64,000 bases of DNA from Mycolicibacterium chubuense NBB4 (GCF_000266905.1 NC_018027.1:4154001-4218000), one strand, 5' to 3'. Counted from the stretch's first letter, positions 30,109 to 38,266 are shown. Notes: generated from the letters alone by a model not told the origin. Made by a program: numbers and translations.

Positions 30109-30785
30109 CCGAACTGTCGGCATTCCAGCATCCGCGCTTCGCCCGGATGTATGAACGGATCAGTGCCGAATCGGAGAGACGCGGCACTGCCGAACACCGT
30201 GACCACGCCCTGGCCGGCCTCTCCGGCCGCGTCATCGAGGTCGGCGCCGGCAACGGGTTGAATTTCGCGCACTATCCCGCCACCGTCACCGAGGTCGTGG
30301 CCGTGGAGCCCGACCACCACCTGCGCGAATTGGCCGCGCGGGCCGCAGAGTCGGCGCCGGTACCGGTGCGGGTGCTCGCCGGACACGCCGCGGCGTTGCC
30401 GGTGGAGGATGCCGGCTTCGACGCCGCGGTGGCATCCCTGGTGTTGTGCTCGGTCCCCGATCAGCGGGCTGCGCTGGCGGAGATCCGCCGCGTCCTCAAG
30501 CCCGACGGGCGGCTGAGGTTCTTCGAGCACGTCCGCTCACAGAACTCGTGGCTGGGTCTGCTCGAGGACGCCGTCACCCCGATGTGGTCGCGGATCGGCG
30601 GTGGTTGCCATCTCAACCGCGATACCACCACGGCGATCAGGGCGGCGGGGTTCGACATCGACACACTGGACCGGTTCGCTTACGCACCGCTGCGCTACTT
30701 CCCGGCCTTCGCCCACACGCTCGGCCAGGCGCGTCCCCGCACGTCGACCCCGCGGGACGCCACCACCGCCGAACCGCGCGATTAG
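30105..30785 (+). CDS. Class I SAM-dependent methyltransferase
   Basis: A 226-residue methyltransferase with the SAM-binding motif VIEVGAGNGLNFAHYP (residues about 42-57), an acidic VAVEPDHHL and motif AAVASLVLCSVPD. It resembles small phospholipid/phosphatidylethanolamine-type methyltransferases and is related to the gene at 45762-46391. The GTG at 30105 overlaps the previous stop (GTGA), making a three-gene unit with the two PPOX proteins. Substrate unknown. Confidence 0.8.
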   Translation: MTELSAFQHPRFARMYERISAESERRGTAEHRDHALAGLSGRVIEVGAGNGLNFAHYPATVTEVVAVEPDHHLRELAARAAESAPVPVRVLAGHAAALPVEDAGFDAAVASLVLCSVPDQRAALAEIRRVLKPDGRLRFFEHVRSQNSWLGLLEDAVTPMWSRIGGGCHLNRDTTTAIRAAGFDIDTLDRFAYAPLRYFPAFAHTLGQARPRTSTPRDATTAEPRD

Positions 30786-30794
30786 GCTTCGAGA

Positions 30795-31268
30795 ATGCCG
30801 AATTCACCGGTCGACTTTCAGCGCCGATCCCGAACCCGCCGGCAAGCGCCGGCCAGCGTCCCGCAACCGCTGGAGGACGAAGACGACCTCGTGGCCGTCG
30901 ACACCACCTGGGGAGAATTGCAGCCCCTGCAATGCGCACCGGGCGTCGTGACCGTCGGTGAGCTGGAACTGATCGACAGCGTGCGCGGCGGCGCCCTCCT
31001 CGTCGACACTCGGATGCCCGACTCGAAGCGCGGTGTCACCCTCCCCGGAGCGGTCGGCATCCCGCACGACCAGATCGCGCAGCGCAGCGATGAACTCGAC
31101 CCCTCTCGGGTGAACATCGTGTTCTGCAACGGCCCCCAATGCCCGCAGTCTCCCGATGCGATCCGCCGACTGCTCGACGCCGGTTTCCCGGCCGGCTCCC
31201 TGGCCTATTACCGTGGCGGCCTTCATGACTGGGTCACCCTCGCGATGCCCACGGCGCCGGTGGCCTGA
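30795..31268 (+). CDS. Rhodanese-like protein
   Basis: A 157-residue protein with an N-terminal basic tail (about 50 residues) and one rhodanese domain: LLVDTRMPDSKRGVTLPGAVGI, then the active loop FCNGPQCPQSP with Cys111 (and Cys116). Single-domain rhodaneses move sulfane sulfur between thiols. The ATG at 30795 lies 9 bp after the methyltransferase stop. It ends at a terminator shared with the convergent persulfide operon, which places it next to related sulfur genes. Confidence 0.75.
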   Translation: MPNSPVDFQRRSRTRRQAPASVPQPLEDEDDLVAVDTTWGELQPLQCAPGVVTVGELELIDSVRGGALLVDTRMPDSKRGVTLPGAVGIPHDQIAQRSDELDPSRVNIVFCNGPQCPQSPDAIRRLLDAGFPAGSLAYYRGGLHDWVTLAMPTAPVA

Positions 31269-31275
31269 CCCACCA

Positions 31276-31308
31276 TGATGCCCCCGTGCAGAAGGCACGG
31301 GGGCATCA
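31276..31308. terminator. Bidirectional hairpin terminator
   Basis: A perfect 14-bp stem (TGATGCCCCCGTGC and its complement) with a 5-nt loop lies between the convergent ends of the rhodanese gene (+) and the persulfide operon (-). Confidence 0.75.
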
Positions 31309-31319
31309 GGGTTCGGCGA

Positions 31320-31484
31320 TCAGCGGCCGAACAGCGGATTGCGCTTCGGCTTCTGCGCTTCGGCCCGGTCTGAGCAGGTGCACCACTGGGACGCGGGTAC
31401 GGACTGCCGGACGTCGGCGACGTGTTGGCCGCAGCCGTCCCAGGTTGTCTTGCCGCATCGGCGACACGTGACGGGGTAGCACAT
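31320..31484 (-). CDS. 54-residue cysteine-rich small protein in persulfide operon
   Basis: The ATG at 31484 lies 7 bp after AAAGGGA and opens a 54-codon frame: MCYPVTCRRCGKTTW at the start, then DGCGQHVADV and ASQWCTCS, ending KPKRNPLFGR. Six cysteines and His21 form CxxC, CxxH and CxC pairs, so a small zinc-ribbon or a thiol/sulfane-sulfur carrier is possible. From general memory the MCYPVTC...GCGQH pattern recurs in actinobacteria. It is 25 bp downstream of trxA and is the third gene of that operon, ended by the hairpin at 31276. Function unknown. Confidence 0.8.
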   Translation of the reverse strand: MCYPVTCRRCGKTTWDGCGQHVADVRQSVPASQWCTCSDRAEAQKPKRNPLFGR

Positions 31485-31509
31485 GACGATTCCCTTTCTG
31501 TTCGAATGT

Positions 31510-31881
31510 CTATGCTGTGGCGGCTTTTCGGGCGGCGATCGTCGCCCGCACCGATTCCATGTCGAGCTCCTTCACCCGCGTGATGAGGTCCTCGAGCGTC
31601 GCGGGCGGCATCGCCCCGGGCTGGCTGTACACCAGGACCCCGTCGCGGAACGCCATCACGGTCGGGATCGACCGGATCTGCAGAGCCGTTGCGAGATCGA
31701 GTTCCTTCTCGGTGTCGACCTTGGCGTGCACGACGTCGGGATGCGCGGTCGACGAGCGTTCGTAGACCGGCGCGAAGGCCCGGCACGGTCCGCACCAGGA
31801 CGCCCAGAAGTCGACGAAGACGATCGGGTTGCCGACGATCGTCGACTCGAAATCGTCGAAGCTCAAGTTCACTGTGCTCAT
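31510..31881 (-). CDS. Thioredoxin
   Basis: A 123-residue thioredoxin. VFVDFWASWCGPCRAFAPVY contains the redox pair Cys30/Cys33 and IRSIPTVMAF the cis-proline. The ATG at 31881 follows a GGAGGAAC site; an upstream TTG at 31896 is less likely. It is 36 bp downstream of the persulfide dioxygenase fusion gene on the same strand, so it could reduce protein persulfides formed by the rhodanese or regenerate oxidised partners. The reductant would be thioredoxin reductase encoded elsewhere. Confidence 0.9.
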   Translation of the reverse strand: MSTVNLSFDDFESTIVGNPIVFVDFWASWCGPCRAFAPVYERSSTAHPDVVHAKVDTEKELDLATALQIRSIPTVMAFRDGVLVYSQPGAMPPATLEDLITRVKELDMESVRATIAARKAATA

Positions 31882-31917
31882 CGTGTGTTCCTCCAATTCC
31901 TCTGAGATGGCCCGTGA

Positions 31918-33297
31918 TCAGACCGCGGCGTGGGCCTCGGCCCAGGCGTTGTAGCCGCCGGCCAGATCCGAGACGTTCTCGAAGCCCTCGGCCCGCAGCA
32001 GCGACGCGGCCACGCTCGAGCGCCAGCCCCCGGCGCAGTGCACCACGATCGGCTTGCCGCTCGGCACGTCGGCCAGCCGCGTGCGCAGCTGGGCGAGCGG
32101 GATCGGCGTCGCGGCGGGGATCACGCCGAATTCGCGCTCACCGGGGTTGCGAATGTCGATCAGCGTGACCGCATCCTCGTCGAGCAACCGGTCCAGCTCC
32201 CGCGCCGACGTCCGGGGCGCCGTGCGCACCAGGTCACCGAGTTCTTCCGGGAAGCCGCCGTCGCGCCCGACATTGAGATAACCCACGGCATTGTCCGAGC
32301 CGATGCGGGCCAGCCGAAGCGCCGCTTCCTGCTCCTCGCCGGGGTAGGTGACGAGGGCGACCTGCTCGCCGACCTCGGCGACCATGCCGCCGGTTTCGGC
32401 GAAGCGGCCGTCGAACCCGACGTTGACCGAGCCCCGCAGGTGTCCGGCCGCGAAGTCCTCGACGCTGCGGGCGTCGACCACGCGCACCCCGGCGTCCAGG
32501 GCGGAACGCAGTTGCGCCGCGGTCATCTCCGGAATCCTGCGATCGGGGGCGAGCAACGGGTGCACCCGCTTGTTCATCGCCGCATCCGAGGAGAAGTACG
32601 CCGGGGCGGCGGGTTGACCGTGGGTGATCATCTCCACGAACGCTTCCTCCGCCATCGGCTGCACCGACGGGTTGGTGCGCCGCTGCTCGCCGATGGTGGA
32701 CGTGAGGTCCGTCGAGAGGTTCTTCCCGCACGATGAACCGGCGCCATGGGCGGGCATCACGGTCACCGCATCGGGCAGCCGCAGCAGCTTGTCATGGATG
32801 GTGTGGTACATCGCCCGCGCCAGATCCGACGTGGAACTGTCACCGATGTTGACCAGGTCGGGCCTGCCGACGTCGCCGATGAACAACGAGTCGCCGGTCA
32901 GCACCGCGGTCGGCTCGGCGCCGGGACGCTCACGCACCAGCACACTGATCGACTCCCAGGTGTGGCCCGGGGTGGAGAGGATCTCCAGGTCCACCTCCCC
33001 GAGCGACAGGTGCTCACCGCCGGCCAGTCTCCGGATGGGGTAATCGGTCTGGGCGGCTTCGCCGAACCCGATCCACGCCCCGGTCGCATCCACCAATTCC
33101 AGATGCCCGGAGACGAAGTCGGCGTGGAAGTGGGTGTTGATCACGCCTTCGATGCGCAGCCCGTACTTCGCCGCGTCGGCGAGGTACTCGCTGATATCGC
33201 GGCGCGGGTCGACGACCACGGCGCGGCCGGTGCCCTCGTCACCGATCAGATACGACGCGTGTGACAGGCACTCGATGTAGTACTGCTCGAGAATCAT
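31918..33297 (-). CDS. Persulfide dioxygenase-sulfurtransferase fusion (CstB-like)
   Basis: A 459-residue protein with three parts. Residues 1-245 are a metallo-beta-lactamase fold of the ETHE1/persulfide dioxygenase type, with the iron ligands in THFHADFVSGH (His56, His58, Asp60, His65). Residues about 265-350 are a rhodanese-like domain without a readable active cysteine. Residues about 365-459 are a full rhodanese with Cys421 in VVHCAGGWRSS. This MBL, pseudo-rhodanese, rhodanese order is that of S. aureus CstB, which oxidises low-molecular-weight persulfides to thiosulfate. The ATG at 33297 follows GGAGGACA. An operator-like palindrome lies 65 bp upstream. Confidence 0.88.
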   Translation of the reverse strand: MILEQYYIECLSHASYLIGDEGTGRAVVVDPRRDISEYLADAAKYGLRIEGVINTHFHADFVSGHLELVDATGAWIGFGEAAQTDYPIRRLAGGEHLSLGEVDLEILSTPGHTWESISVLVRERPGAEPTAVLTGDSLFIGDVGRPDLVNIGDSSTSDLARAMYHTIHDKLLRLPDAVTVMPAHGAGSSCGKNLSTDLTSTIGEQRRTNPSVQPMAEEAFVEMITHGQPAAPAYFSSDAAMNKRVHPLLAPDRRIPEMTAAQLRSALDAGVRVVDARSVEDFAAGHLRGSVNVGFDGRFAETGGMVAEVGEQVALVTYPGEEQEAALRLARIGSDNAVGYLNVGRDGGFPEELGDLVRTAPRTSARELDRLLDEDAVTLIDIRNPGEREFGVIPAATPIPLAQLRTRLADVPSGKPIVVHCAGGWRSSVAASLLRAEGFENVSDLAGGYNAWAEAHAAV

Positions 33298-33362
33298 CAG
33301 TTGTCCTCCGTTGTCGGGGCTCCAAGCCAGGCGATTTCCTGGCGTCACGATCGACAACCAAC

Positions 33363-33378
33363 ATACCCCCTGGGGTAT
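33363..33378 (-). promoter_or_regulatory. CsoR/CstR-type operator candidate upstream of persulfide operon
   Basis: The 16-mer ATACCCCCTGGGGTAT is an inverted repeat of ATACCCC/GGGGTAT with a 2-bp centre. Its right edge lies 65 bp from the ATG of the CstB-like gene. Palindromes of ATACC/GGTAT with C/G-rich centres are bound by CsoR-family repressors (persulfide-sensing CstR, copper-sensing CsoR/RicR). The sulfur gene downstream favours a CstR-like regulator; no regulator gene is in the window. Confidence 0.7.
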
Positions 33379-33417
33379 TCCGCACCGATTCCGCGCCGGG
33401 TCGAGATCGGCGTATCA

Positions 33418-33459
33418 CGCCAGATGGGGCCCGGACGCATGTCCGGGCCCCATCTGGCG
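33418..33459. terminator. Long perfect hairpin terminator after the rhodanese gene
   Basis: A perfect 19-bp stem (CGCCAGATGGGGCCCGGAC and complement) with a 4-nt loop. It lies 52 bp after the stop of the minus-strand rhodanese gene and ahead of the persulfide operon operator, so it separates the two units. Confidence 0.75.
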
Positions 33460-33511
33460 GTCAGCTCTTCGCGGCGGCCGGGCCTGGCTCAGCGGCACCT
33501 AGAGAGAGCGC

Positions 33512-33826
33512 TCAGCCCGACTCGGCCGGGTGTCCGGCACGGATCCACCCTTTGGTGCCCCCGGCGACCGATACGGCGCTGCGGCCGGAGTCCTCGAGGA
33601 TCTCCGCCCCTCGCTTGCTGCGGTTTCCGGACGCACAGATGACGTACACCGTCGTGTCCGCCGGCACCTCGCCCACCCGCGCGGGTAGCTCGCCGAGCGG
33701 TATCCACTGCGCGCGGGGTACGTGGGCCTGGGCGAACTCGTGGTCCTCGCGCACGTCCAGCACCGGCGCGCCGGACTCCCAGGCGCGAGCGAGAGTGGCG
33801 ATGTCGACTTCCTGTACAGCTGCCAT
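33512..33826 (-). CDS. Single-domain rhodanese
   Basis: A 104-residue sulfurtransferase: PVLDVREDHEFAQAHVPRAQ, then the active loop VICASGNRSKRG with Cys64, and SVAGGTKGWIRAGHP at the end. It carries sulfane sulfur as a cysteine persulfide. The ATG at 33826 follows GAGGAG. A second operator-like palindrome lies 67 bp upstream and a long hairpin lies downstream, so it appears to be its own transcription unit, controlled like the CstB-like operon. It has the place of a CstA/single-rhodanese component of a persulfide locus. Confidence 0.85.
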   Translation of the reverse strand: MAAVQEVDIATLARAWESGAPVLDVREDHEFAQAHVPRAQWIPLGELPARVGEVPADTTVYVICASGNRSKRGAEILEDSGRSAVSVAGGTKGWIRAGHPAESG

Positions 33827-33893
33827 GGCGACTCCTCGGGGTCGAAACGAGGCGATCGGACGGATCGCGTGGAATGTACCGACTCTACCAGCT

Positions 33894-33909
33894 ATACCGG
33901 TGGGGGTAT
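33894..33909 (-). promoter_or_regulatory. Second CsoR/CstR-type operator candidate
   Basis: The 16-mer ATACCGGTGGGGGTAT shares the outer ATACC and GGGGTAT with the operator at 33363-33378 and has the same length. It lies 67 bp upstream of the rhodanese ATG and 78 bp upstream of the divergent histidine kinase gene. Confidence 0.6.
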
Positions 33910-33987
33910 GGCAGTCGGTCGAACGAGCAGGGTGCCGACCGTCGCCGGTTTAAGGTGAGTCCACCTGCACGCGAGGAGCTGAAAACC

Positions 33988-35214
33988 ATGTCCGGCGAGC
34001 TCGCGATCGCCCTGACCGCCGCGCTGATCGTGGTCGCCGTCGCCGCGGTGGTTCTCGCAGTGCGGACACGTCAGGTCGTGGCCACGCCGACCGAGCGCGC
34101 TGTGCACGCCACCCTGCACACGGCGTCGCTGGCAGCGCGGGCGCTGCGGCAGGGCCTCGACACCGGCTCCGCCCGGACCGCGGCGCCCTTCCTGCGCGGT
34201 CTCACGGGAACCGACGGGCTGGCGCTGTTCGACGGTGACGGCCGGCTGCTCGCCCGCGACGCCGACGACGACGCCGTGTGGAACGGCGAGGTCGTCGACG
34301 CCTGCACGTCCGCGGCCGCCGAGTCGATCGGTGGGCAGCGGAGGGTGATGACGCACGCCACGGCCGCCGCGGTCGTCGCCCAGCCGCTGCTCGCCGAGGC
34401 CGGCGACCTGCTCGGCGTGCTGGTGGTGGTGACGACGCGCTCGCCCGGGCCGGGGACGCTCGGCGCCGTCGGCGAGGTCGCCCGGTATGCGGCCAGCCAG
34501 ATCGAGCTCGCCGAGCTCGACGCATCCCGGGCGCGGCTGGACCGCGCCGAGGTGCTGGCCCTGCGCGCACAGATCAGCCCGCACTTCATCTACAACGCGC
34601 TCAACACGATCGCCTCGTTCGTCCGCACCGACCCCGACCGGGCCCGCGAGCTCATCCTCGAGTTCGCCGACTTCACGCGGTACTCGTTCCGCGCGGCCGG
34701 CCAGTACACCACGCTGGCCGACGAGCTGCGCAACATCGACCGCTACCTCAACCTCGAGCGCGCGCGGTTCGGCACCGCGCTGACCGTGCGGCTGCAGGTG
34801 GCACCGGAAGTCCTCAATGTCGTCGTGCCGTTCCTGGCGCTGCAGCCGTTGGTGGAGAACGCCGTTCGGCACGGCTTCGCCGGCCGCGGCAGTGGATCCA
34901 TCGAACTCGTCGCGCGTGACGAGGGCTCCGACTGCGTCATCACGGTCGAGGACGACGGCATCGGCATGGATCCGGACGCGCTGCGCGCCGGGCCGAGCGA
35001 CGCACTGTCCGGCGGCACGCCCGCCGGCGAAGGGGACTCCGCACATGTCGGCCTGACCAATGTCGACCATCGGCTGCGGGCCGCGTTCGGCAACGACTAC
35101 GGTCTGGTGGTCGAGACGGCGATCGGCGCCGGGACCAAGGTCGTGATGCGGGTCCCCAAGTTCCGGTCGGGCGTGCGGGCCGGCGGAGGGGCATTCGGGG
35201 TGGGCAAGCAGTGA
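33988..35214 (+). CDS. LytS-family sensor histidine kinase
   Basis: A 408-residue kinase of the His_kinase/LytS class. It has one N-terminal membrane helix (residues about 5-26), a GAF-like cytoplasmic region (about 35-175) with TDGLALFDGDGRLLARDAD, the phosphoacceptor His199 in RAQISPHFIYNALNTIASF, PLVENAVRHGF (N-box) and DDGIGMD (G-box). Unlike many LytS proteins it lacks the multi-pass sensor domain, so the input is probably cytoplasmic. The ATG at 33988 follows GAGGAG. It overlaps the response-regulator gene (GTGA). Confidence 0.88.
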   Translation: MSGELAIALTAALIVVAVAAVVLAVRTRQVVATPTERAVHATLHTASLAARALRQGLDTGSARTAAPFLRGLTGTDGLALFDGDGRLLARDADDDAVWNGEVVDACTSAAAESIGGQRRVMTHATAAAVVAQPLLAEAGDLLGVLVVVTTRSPGPGTLGAVGEVARYAASQIELAELDASRARLDRAEVLALRAQISPHFIYNALNTIASFVRTDPDRARELILEFADFTRYSFRAAGQYTTLADELRNIDRYLNLERARFGTALTVRLQVAPEVLNVVVPFLALQPLVENAVRHGFAGRGSGSIELVARDEGSDCVITVEDDGIGMDPDALRAGPSDALSGGTPAGEGDSAHVGLTNVDHRLRAAFGNDYGLVVETAIGAGTKVVMRVPKFRSGVRAGGGAFGVGKQ

Positions 35215-36056
35215 CCGGGACCGCGGAGCCGCCCGGCCGCCGAGCTCAGGCCCTGACCGTGCTCGCCGTCGACGACGAGGCCCCGGCGCTCGACGAGCTG
35301 GCCTACCTGCTGAACCGACATCCCGGCATCGGCGAGGTGTTCCGCGCCGGTGACGCCACGTCGGCGCTGCGCGAACTGAACCAGCGGCAGATCGACGCCG
35401 TGTTCCTCGACATCAACATGCCCGGCCTGTCGGGCATCGAACTCGCCGGCGTGCTGGCGAACTTCGCGCAGCGACCGGCCATCGTGTTCGTCACCGCCCA
35501 CGACGACAAGGCCGTCGCGGCCTTCGACGTCGGGGCGGTGGACTACCTGCTCAAACCGATCCGCGAGGGGCGCGTCGACGAAGCGGTCCGGCGGGTCGCG
35601 ACGATCAGAGCCGCTCCCCCTGCCACCGAACCTTCGAGAGGAAGGGACGAGAACGCGCGGCGCGCAACCGAATCCGATGTCATCCCGGCAGAGCTGGGCG
35701 GTGTCACCCATCTCGTTCCCCGCGACAGCATCGGCTGGGTCGAAGCCGAAGGCGATTACGCGCGGCTGCACTCGGCATCGGGTTCGCACCTGGTACGCAT
35801 CCCGCTCAGCACACTCGAAACCCGATGGCGCGATCACGGTTTCCAGCGAGTGCACCGCTCCTATCTCGTCGCGCTGCGCCTCGTCACAGGACTGCGGACC
35901 GTCGACGGTGCCGTGCTGGTGCGGTTACGGCCGAACGGAGCGTCGCCGGCAGTCGAACTGCCTGTCAGCCGCCGGCAGGCGCGCGAGCTGCGAGACCGCT
36001 TGGTGCGCAACCCCATGCGCAGCCTCCGACCCGCCGGGAGCGCCGATGACCAGTGA
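35211..36056 (+). CDS. LytTR-family response regulator
   Basis: A 281-residue regulator. The receiver domain (1-130) has the acidic pair Asp21/Asp22 (VDDEAP), phosphoacceptor Asp67 in FLDINMPG and the lysine of YLLKPIREG. Residues about 155-260 are a LytTR DNA-binding domain (IGWVEAEGDYARLHSASG; FQRVHRSYLVAL). It starts at the GTG at 35211 overlapping the kinase stop. Its targets are probably the adjacent DUF485/symporter genes, as LytS/LytTR systems often control carboxylate uptake. It ends 11 bp inside the next gene. Confidence 0.9.
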   Translation: MTGTAEPPGRRAQALTVLAVDDEAPALDELAYLLNRHPGIGEVFRAGDATSALRELNQRQIDAVFLDINMPGLSGIELAGVLANFAQRPAIVFVTAHDDKAVAAFDVGAVDYLLKPIREGRVDEAVRRVATIRAAPPATEPSRGRDENARRATESDVIPAELGGVTHLVPRDSIGWVEAEGDYARLHSASGSHLVRIPLSTLETRWRDHGFQRVHRSYLVALRLVTGLRTVDGAVLVRLRPNGASPAVELPVSRRQARELRDRLVRNPMRSLRPAGSADDQ

Positions 36057-36420
36057 CGAGCGGCCGCAGCGGCAGCGGGTGGTGCTCGCGCACCGGCGCG
36101 GCGCGCGGCTGGTGCGCACACGGGTCGAGGTGCAGGAACAGACGCAGGTCGGTGACGCGTTGGTGCGGGGCCTGGTCCGGGCTCAGCTCGGTCTGGCGCT
36201 GCGGCTGGGTGCTGTGGTGGTGTGTCTGGTCGGCGCGATCCCGTTGCTCAACACGCTGTTTCCGGGTCTCAGCGCGATCCCGGTGTTCGGCATCCGGTTG
36301 AACTGGCTGGTGCTGGCCGGCCTGGTGTACCCGCTGCTCTACGGCATCGGCTGGTCGTACGTCCGGCTCGCCGAGCAGGGCGAGCGGGACTTCGTCGGCG
36401 TCATCGACGCGGAGCCGTGA
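36046..36420 (+). CDS. DUF485-like two-helix membrane protein
   Basis: A 124-residue protein with a basic N-terminus (RQRVVLAHRRGARLVRTRV) and two membrane helices (about 50-72 and 85-107), ending GERDFVGVIDAEP. Small two-helix proteins of this kind (DUF485/YjcH-like) usually precede ActP-type symporters and may be accessory subunits. The ATG at 36046 lies inside the end of the response regulator gene, and its stop overlaps the symporter GTG (GTGA). So kinase, regulator, accessory protein and symporter are all coupled. Confidence 0.6.
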   Translation: MTSDERPQRQRVVLAHRRGARLVRTRVEVQEQTQVGDALVRGLVRAQLGLALRLGAVVVCLVGAIPLLNTLFPGLSAIPVFGIRLNWLVLAGLVYPLLYGIGWSYVRLAEQGERDFVGVIDAEP

Positions 36421-38159
36421 CCGGCTCCCCGCTCGTTGCCGCGGCGCTGCTGGCCGCTGCGGTGGCCACCGTCGCGATCGGCGCCTACGGCGTGCGCTTC
36501 TCACGGACCACCTCGGATTTCCTCGTCGCGTCGCGGACCGTCGGTTCGCAGTGGAATGCCGCGGCCATCTCCGGTGAATACCTCTCGGCGGCATCGTTTC
36601 TCGGGGTTGCCGGCCTGATCGCCAAATACGGCGCCGACGCGCTGTGGTACCCGGTCGGTTTCACCGCGGGCTATCTGGGGCTGCTGTTGTTCGTGGCCGC
36701 GCCGCTGCGTCGTTCCGGCGCCTACACCGTGCCGGACTTCGCGGAGTTCCGGCTCGGCTCAGCCCGGCTGCGCAAAGTGGCGATGCTCGTCGTGGTCGTC
36801 GTCTGCGTCTTCTATTTGGTGCCGCAGTATCAGGGCGCCGGGCTGGCGATGAAAACCCTGCTCGGAACACCGGTGTGGCTCGGACCCGTCGCCGTCGGCG
36901 CCATCGTCATCACCAACGTCGTCGCCGGAGGGATGCGCTCGATCACCTTCGTGCAGGCCTTCCAGTACTGGCTCAAGCTCACCGCGGTCGCCATCCCGGC
37001 GCTCGCGCTGGCCGGGCTGTTCCTCACCGACCACCACGGCGAACTGGGCGGACCGCTTCCCCCCACCGTGCACCAGGACACCACCGTCGCCATCGACACC
37101 GACGTCGTCGTCGCGGTGGCCGAACCGGCGGGGATCACGGTGACGGGCATTCTCGACGGTCGCCGCGTCGACGGCGCGGCCATCCCTGCCGCCGGTCGAC
37201 ACGTCGTCGGCGCCGACAGCACGTTGCATCTGGCCGCCGGCGCGGCGACGCCGGTGCTCGCCGGCACCCCGGGCGCCGGCGAGGACTGGATCGCCTCCGG
37301 CGGTGGCCTCGGCGGGCGGCATCCGCTGTACCAGGTGGTCTCCATCATGGTGGCGACGTTCCTCGGCACGATGGGCCTGCCTCACGTGCTGGTGCGCTTC
37401 TACACCAATCCCGACGGCCGGGCCGCTCGGCGCACGGCGCTCGCGGTCATCGCCCTGCTGTCGCTGTTCTACCTGTTCCCGACCCTGCTCGGGGTGTTCT
37501 CCCGGCTGTACGTGCCGCAGTTGCTGATCACCGGAACCGCCGACGCCGCAGTGCTTCTGGCGCCGGGGTCGGTGATCTCGGGGGTCGCGGGCCAGCTGCT
37601 CGCGGCGCTGGTGGCCGCCGGGGCCATCGCCGCGTTCCTGGCGACCTCGTCGGGCCTGCTGGTCAGCTTCGCCGGCGCACTCGCGACGGACGTGCTGCCC
37701 GGGCGCGTCCGCGACTTCCGGGTCGCGGCGGTGATTGGGGGGCTGATCCCGATCCCGTTGGCGCTGGCCGCTTCCGGCGGCATGGAACTGTCGCGCAGCG
37801 TCGGCCTGGCGTTCGCCGTTGCGGCCTCCACCCTGTGTCCTCTGCTGGTGCTGGGGATCTGGTGGCGCGGGCTGACGGCTCTGGGGGCGGCCTGCGGACT
37901 GGTGGTGGGTGGACTGCTGTCGGGCGTGGCGGTCACCGTCGCGGTGGCGGGCGGTGTCGACGACGACGCCGCCGGCGGCTGGCCGGCGGTGCTGATCGGC
38001 TATCCGGCAGCCGTCAGCGTCCCGCTCGCCTTCGCCACGATGATCGTCGTCAGTCGCCTCACCCGGGCGGCGGTGCCGGCCGACGTCGCGCAGACGTTCG
38101 CGCGGATGCACGTGCCCGAACACCTCGGCATGGGTGTCGAGCGGGTGCCGGGCGACTGA
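36417..38159 (+). CDS. Sodium:solute symporter, cation/acetate symporter type (first copy)
   Basis: A 580-residue SSS-family transporter with about 13 helices. DFLVASRTVGSQWNAAAISG and EYLSAASFLGVAGLIAKYG are the typical opening of ActP/MctP-type carriers for acetate, pyruvate or related acids. An unusually long hydrophilic insert (residues about 205-300, with Val/Gly/Asp-rich sequence) interrupts the middle. It shares a unit with the two-component genes, starting at the GTG at 36417 (GTGA overlap). The second symporter follows after 154 bp. Substrate inferred as monocarboxylate only by family. Confidence 0.82.
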   Translation: MTGSPLVAAALLAAAVATVAIGAYGVRFSRTTSDFLVASRTVGSQWNAAAISGEYLSAASFLGVAGLIAKYGADALWYPVGFTAGYLGLLLFVAAPLRRSGAYTVPDFAEFRLGSARLRKVAMLVVVVVCVFYLVPQYQGAGLAMKTLLGTPVWLGPVAVGAIVITNVVAGGMRSITFVQAFQYWLKLTAVAIPALALAGLFLTDHHGELGGPLPPTVHQDTTVAIDTDVVVAVAEPAGITVTGILDGRRVDGAAIPAAGRHVVGADSTLHLAAGAATPVLAGTPGAGEDWIASGGGLGGRHPLYQVVSIMVATFLGTMGLPHVLVRFYTNPDGRAARRTALAVIALLSLFYLFPTLLGVFSRLYVPQLLITGTADAAVLLAPGSVISGVAGQLLAALVAAGAIAAFLATSSGLLVSFAGALATDVLPGRVRDFRVAAVIGGLIPIPLALAASGGMELSRSVGLAFAVAASTLCPLLVLGIWWRGLTALGAACGLVVGGLLSGVAVTVAVAGGVDDDAAGGWPAVLIGYPAAVSVPLAFATMIVVSRLTRAAVPADVAQTFARMHVPEHLGMGVERVPGD

Positions 38160-38266
38160 GAACTCGCGCACCGCTCATCGCCGAGGAGTGACCGTTCGCC
38201 GCAGGGGTCCCCGACCTCGCCGCGCCGACGACCGCGGCGCTCGGAATGTGACCTGCATCTCAACTA

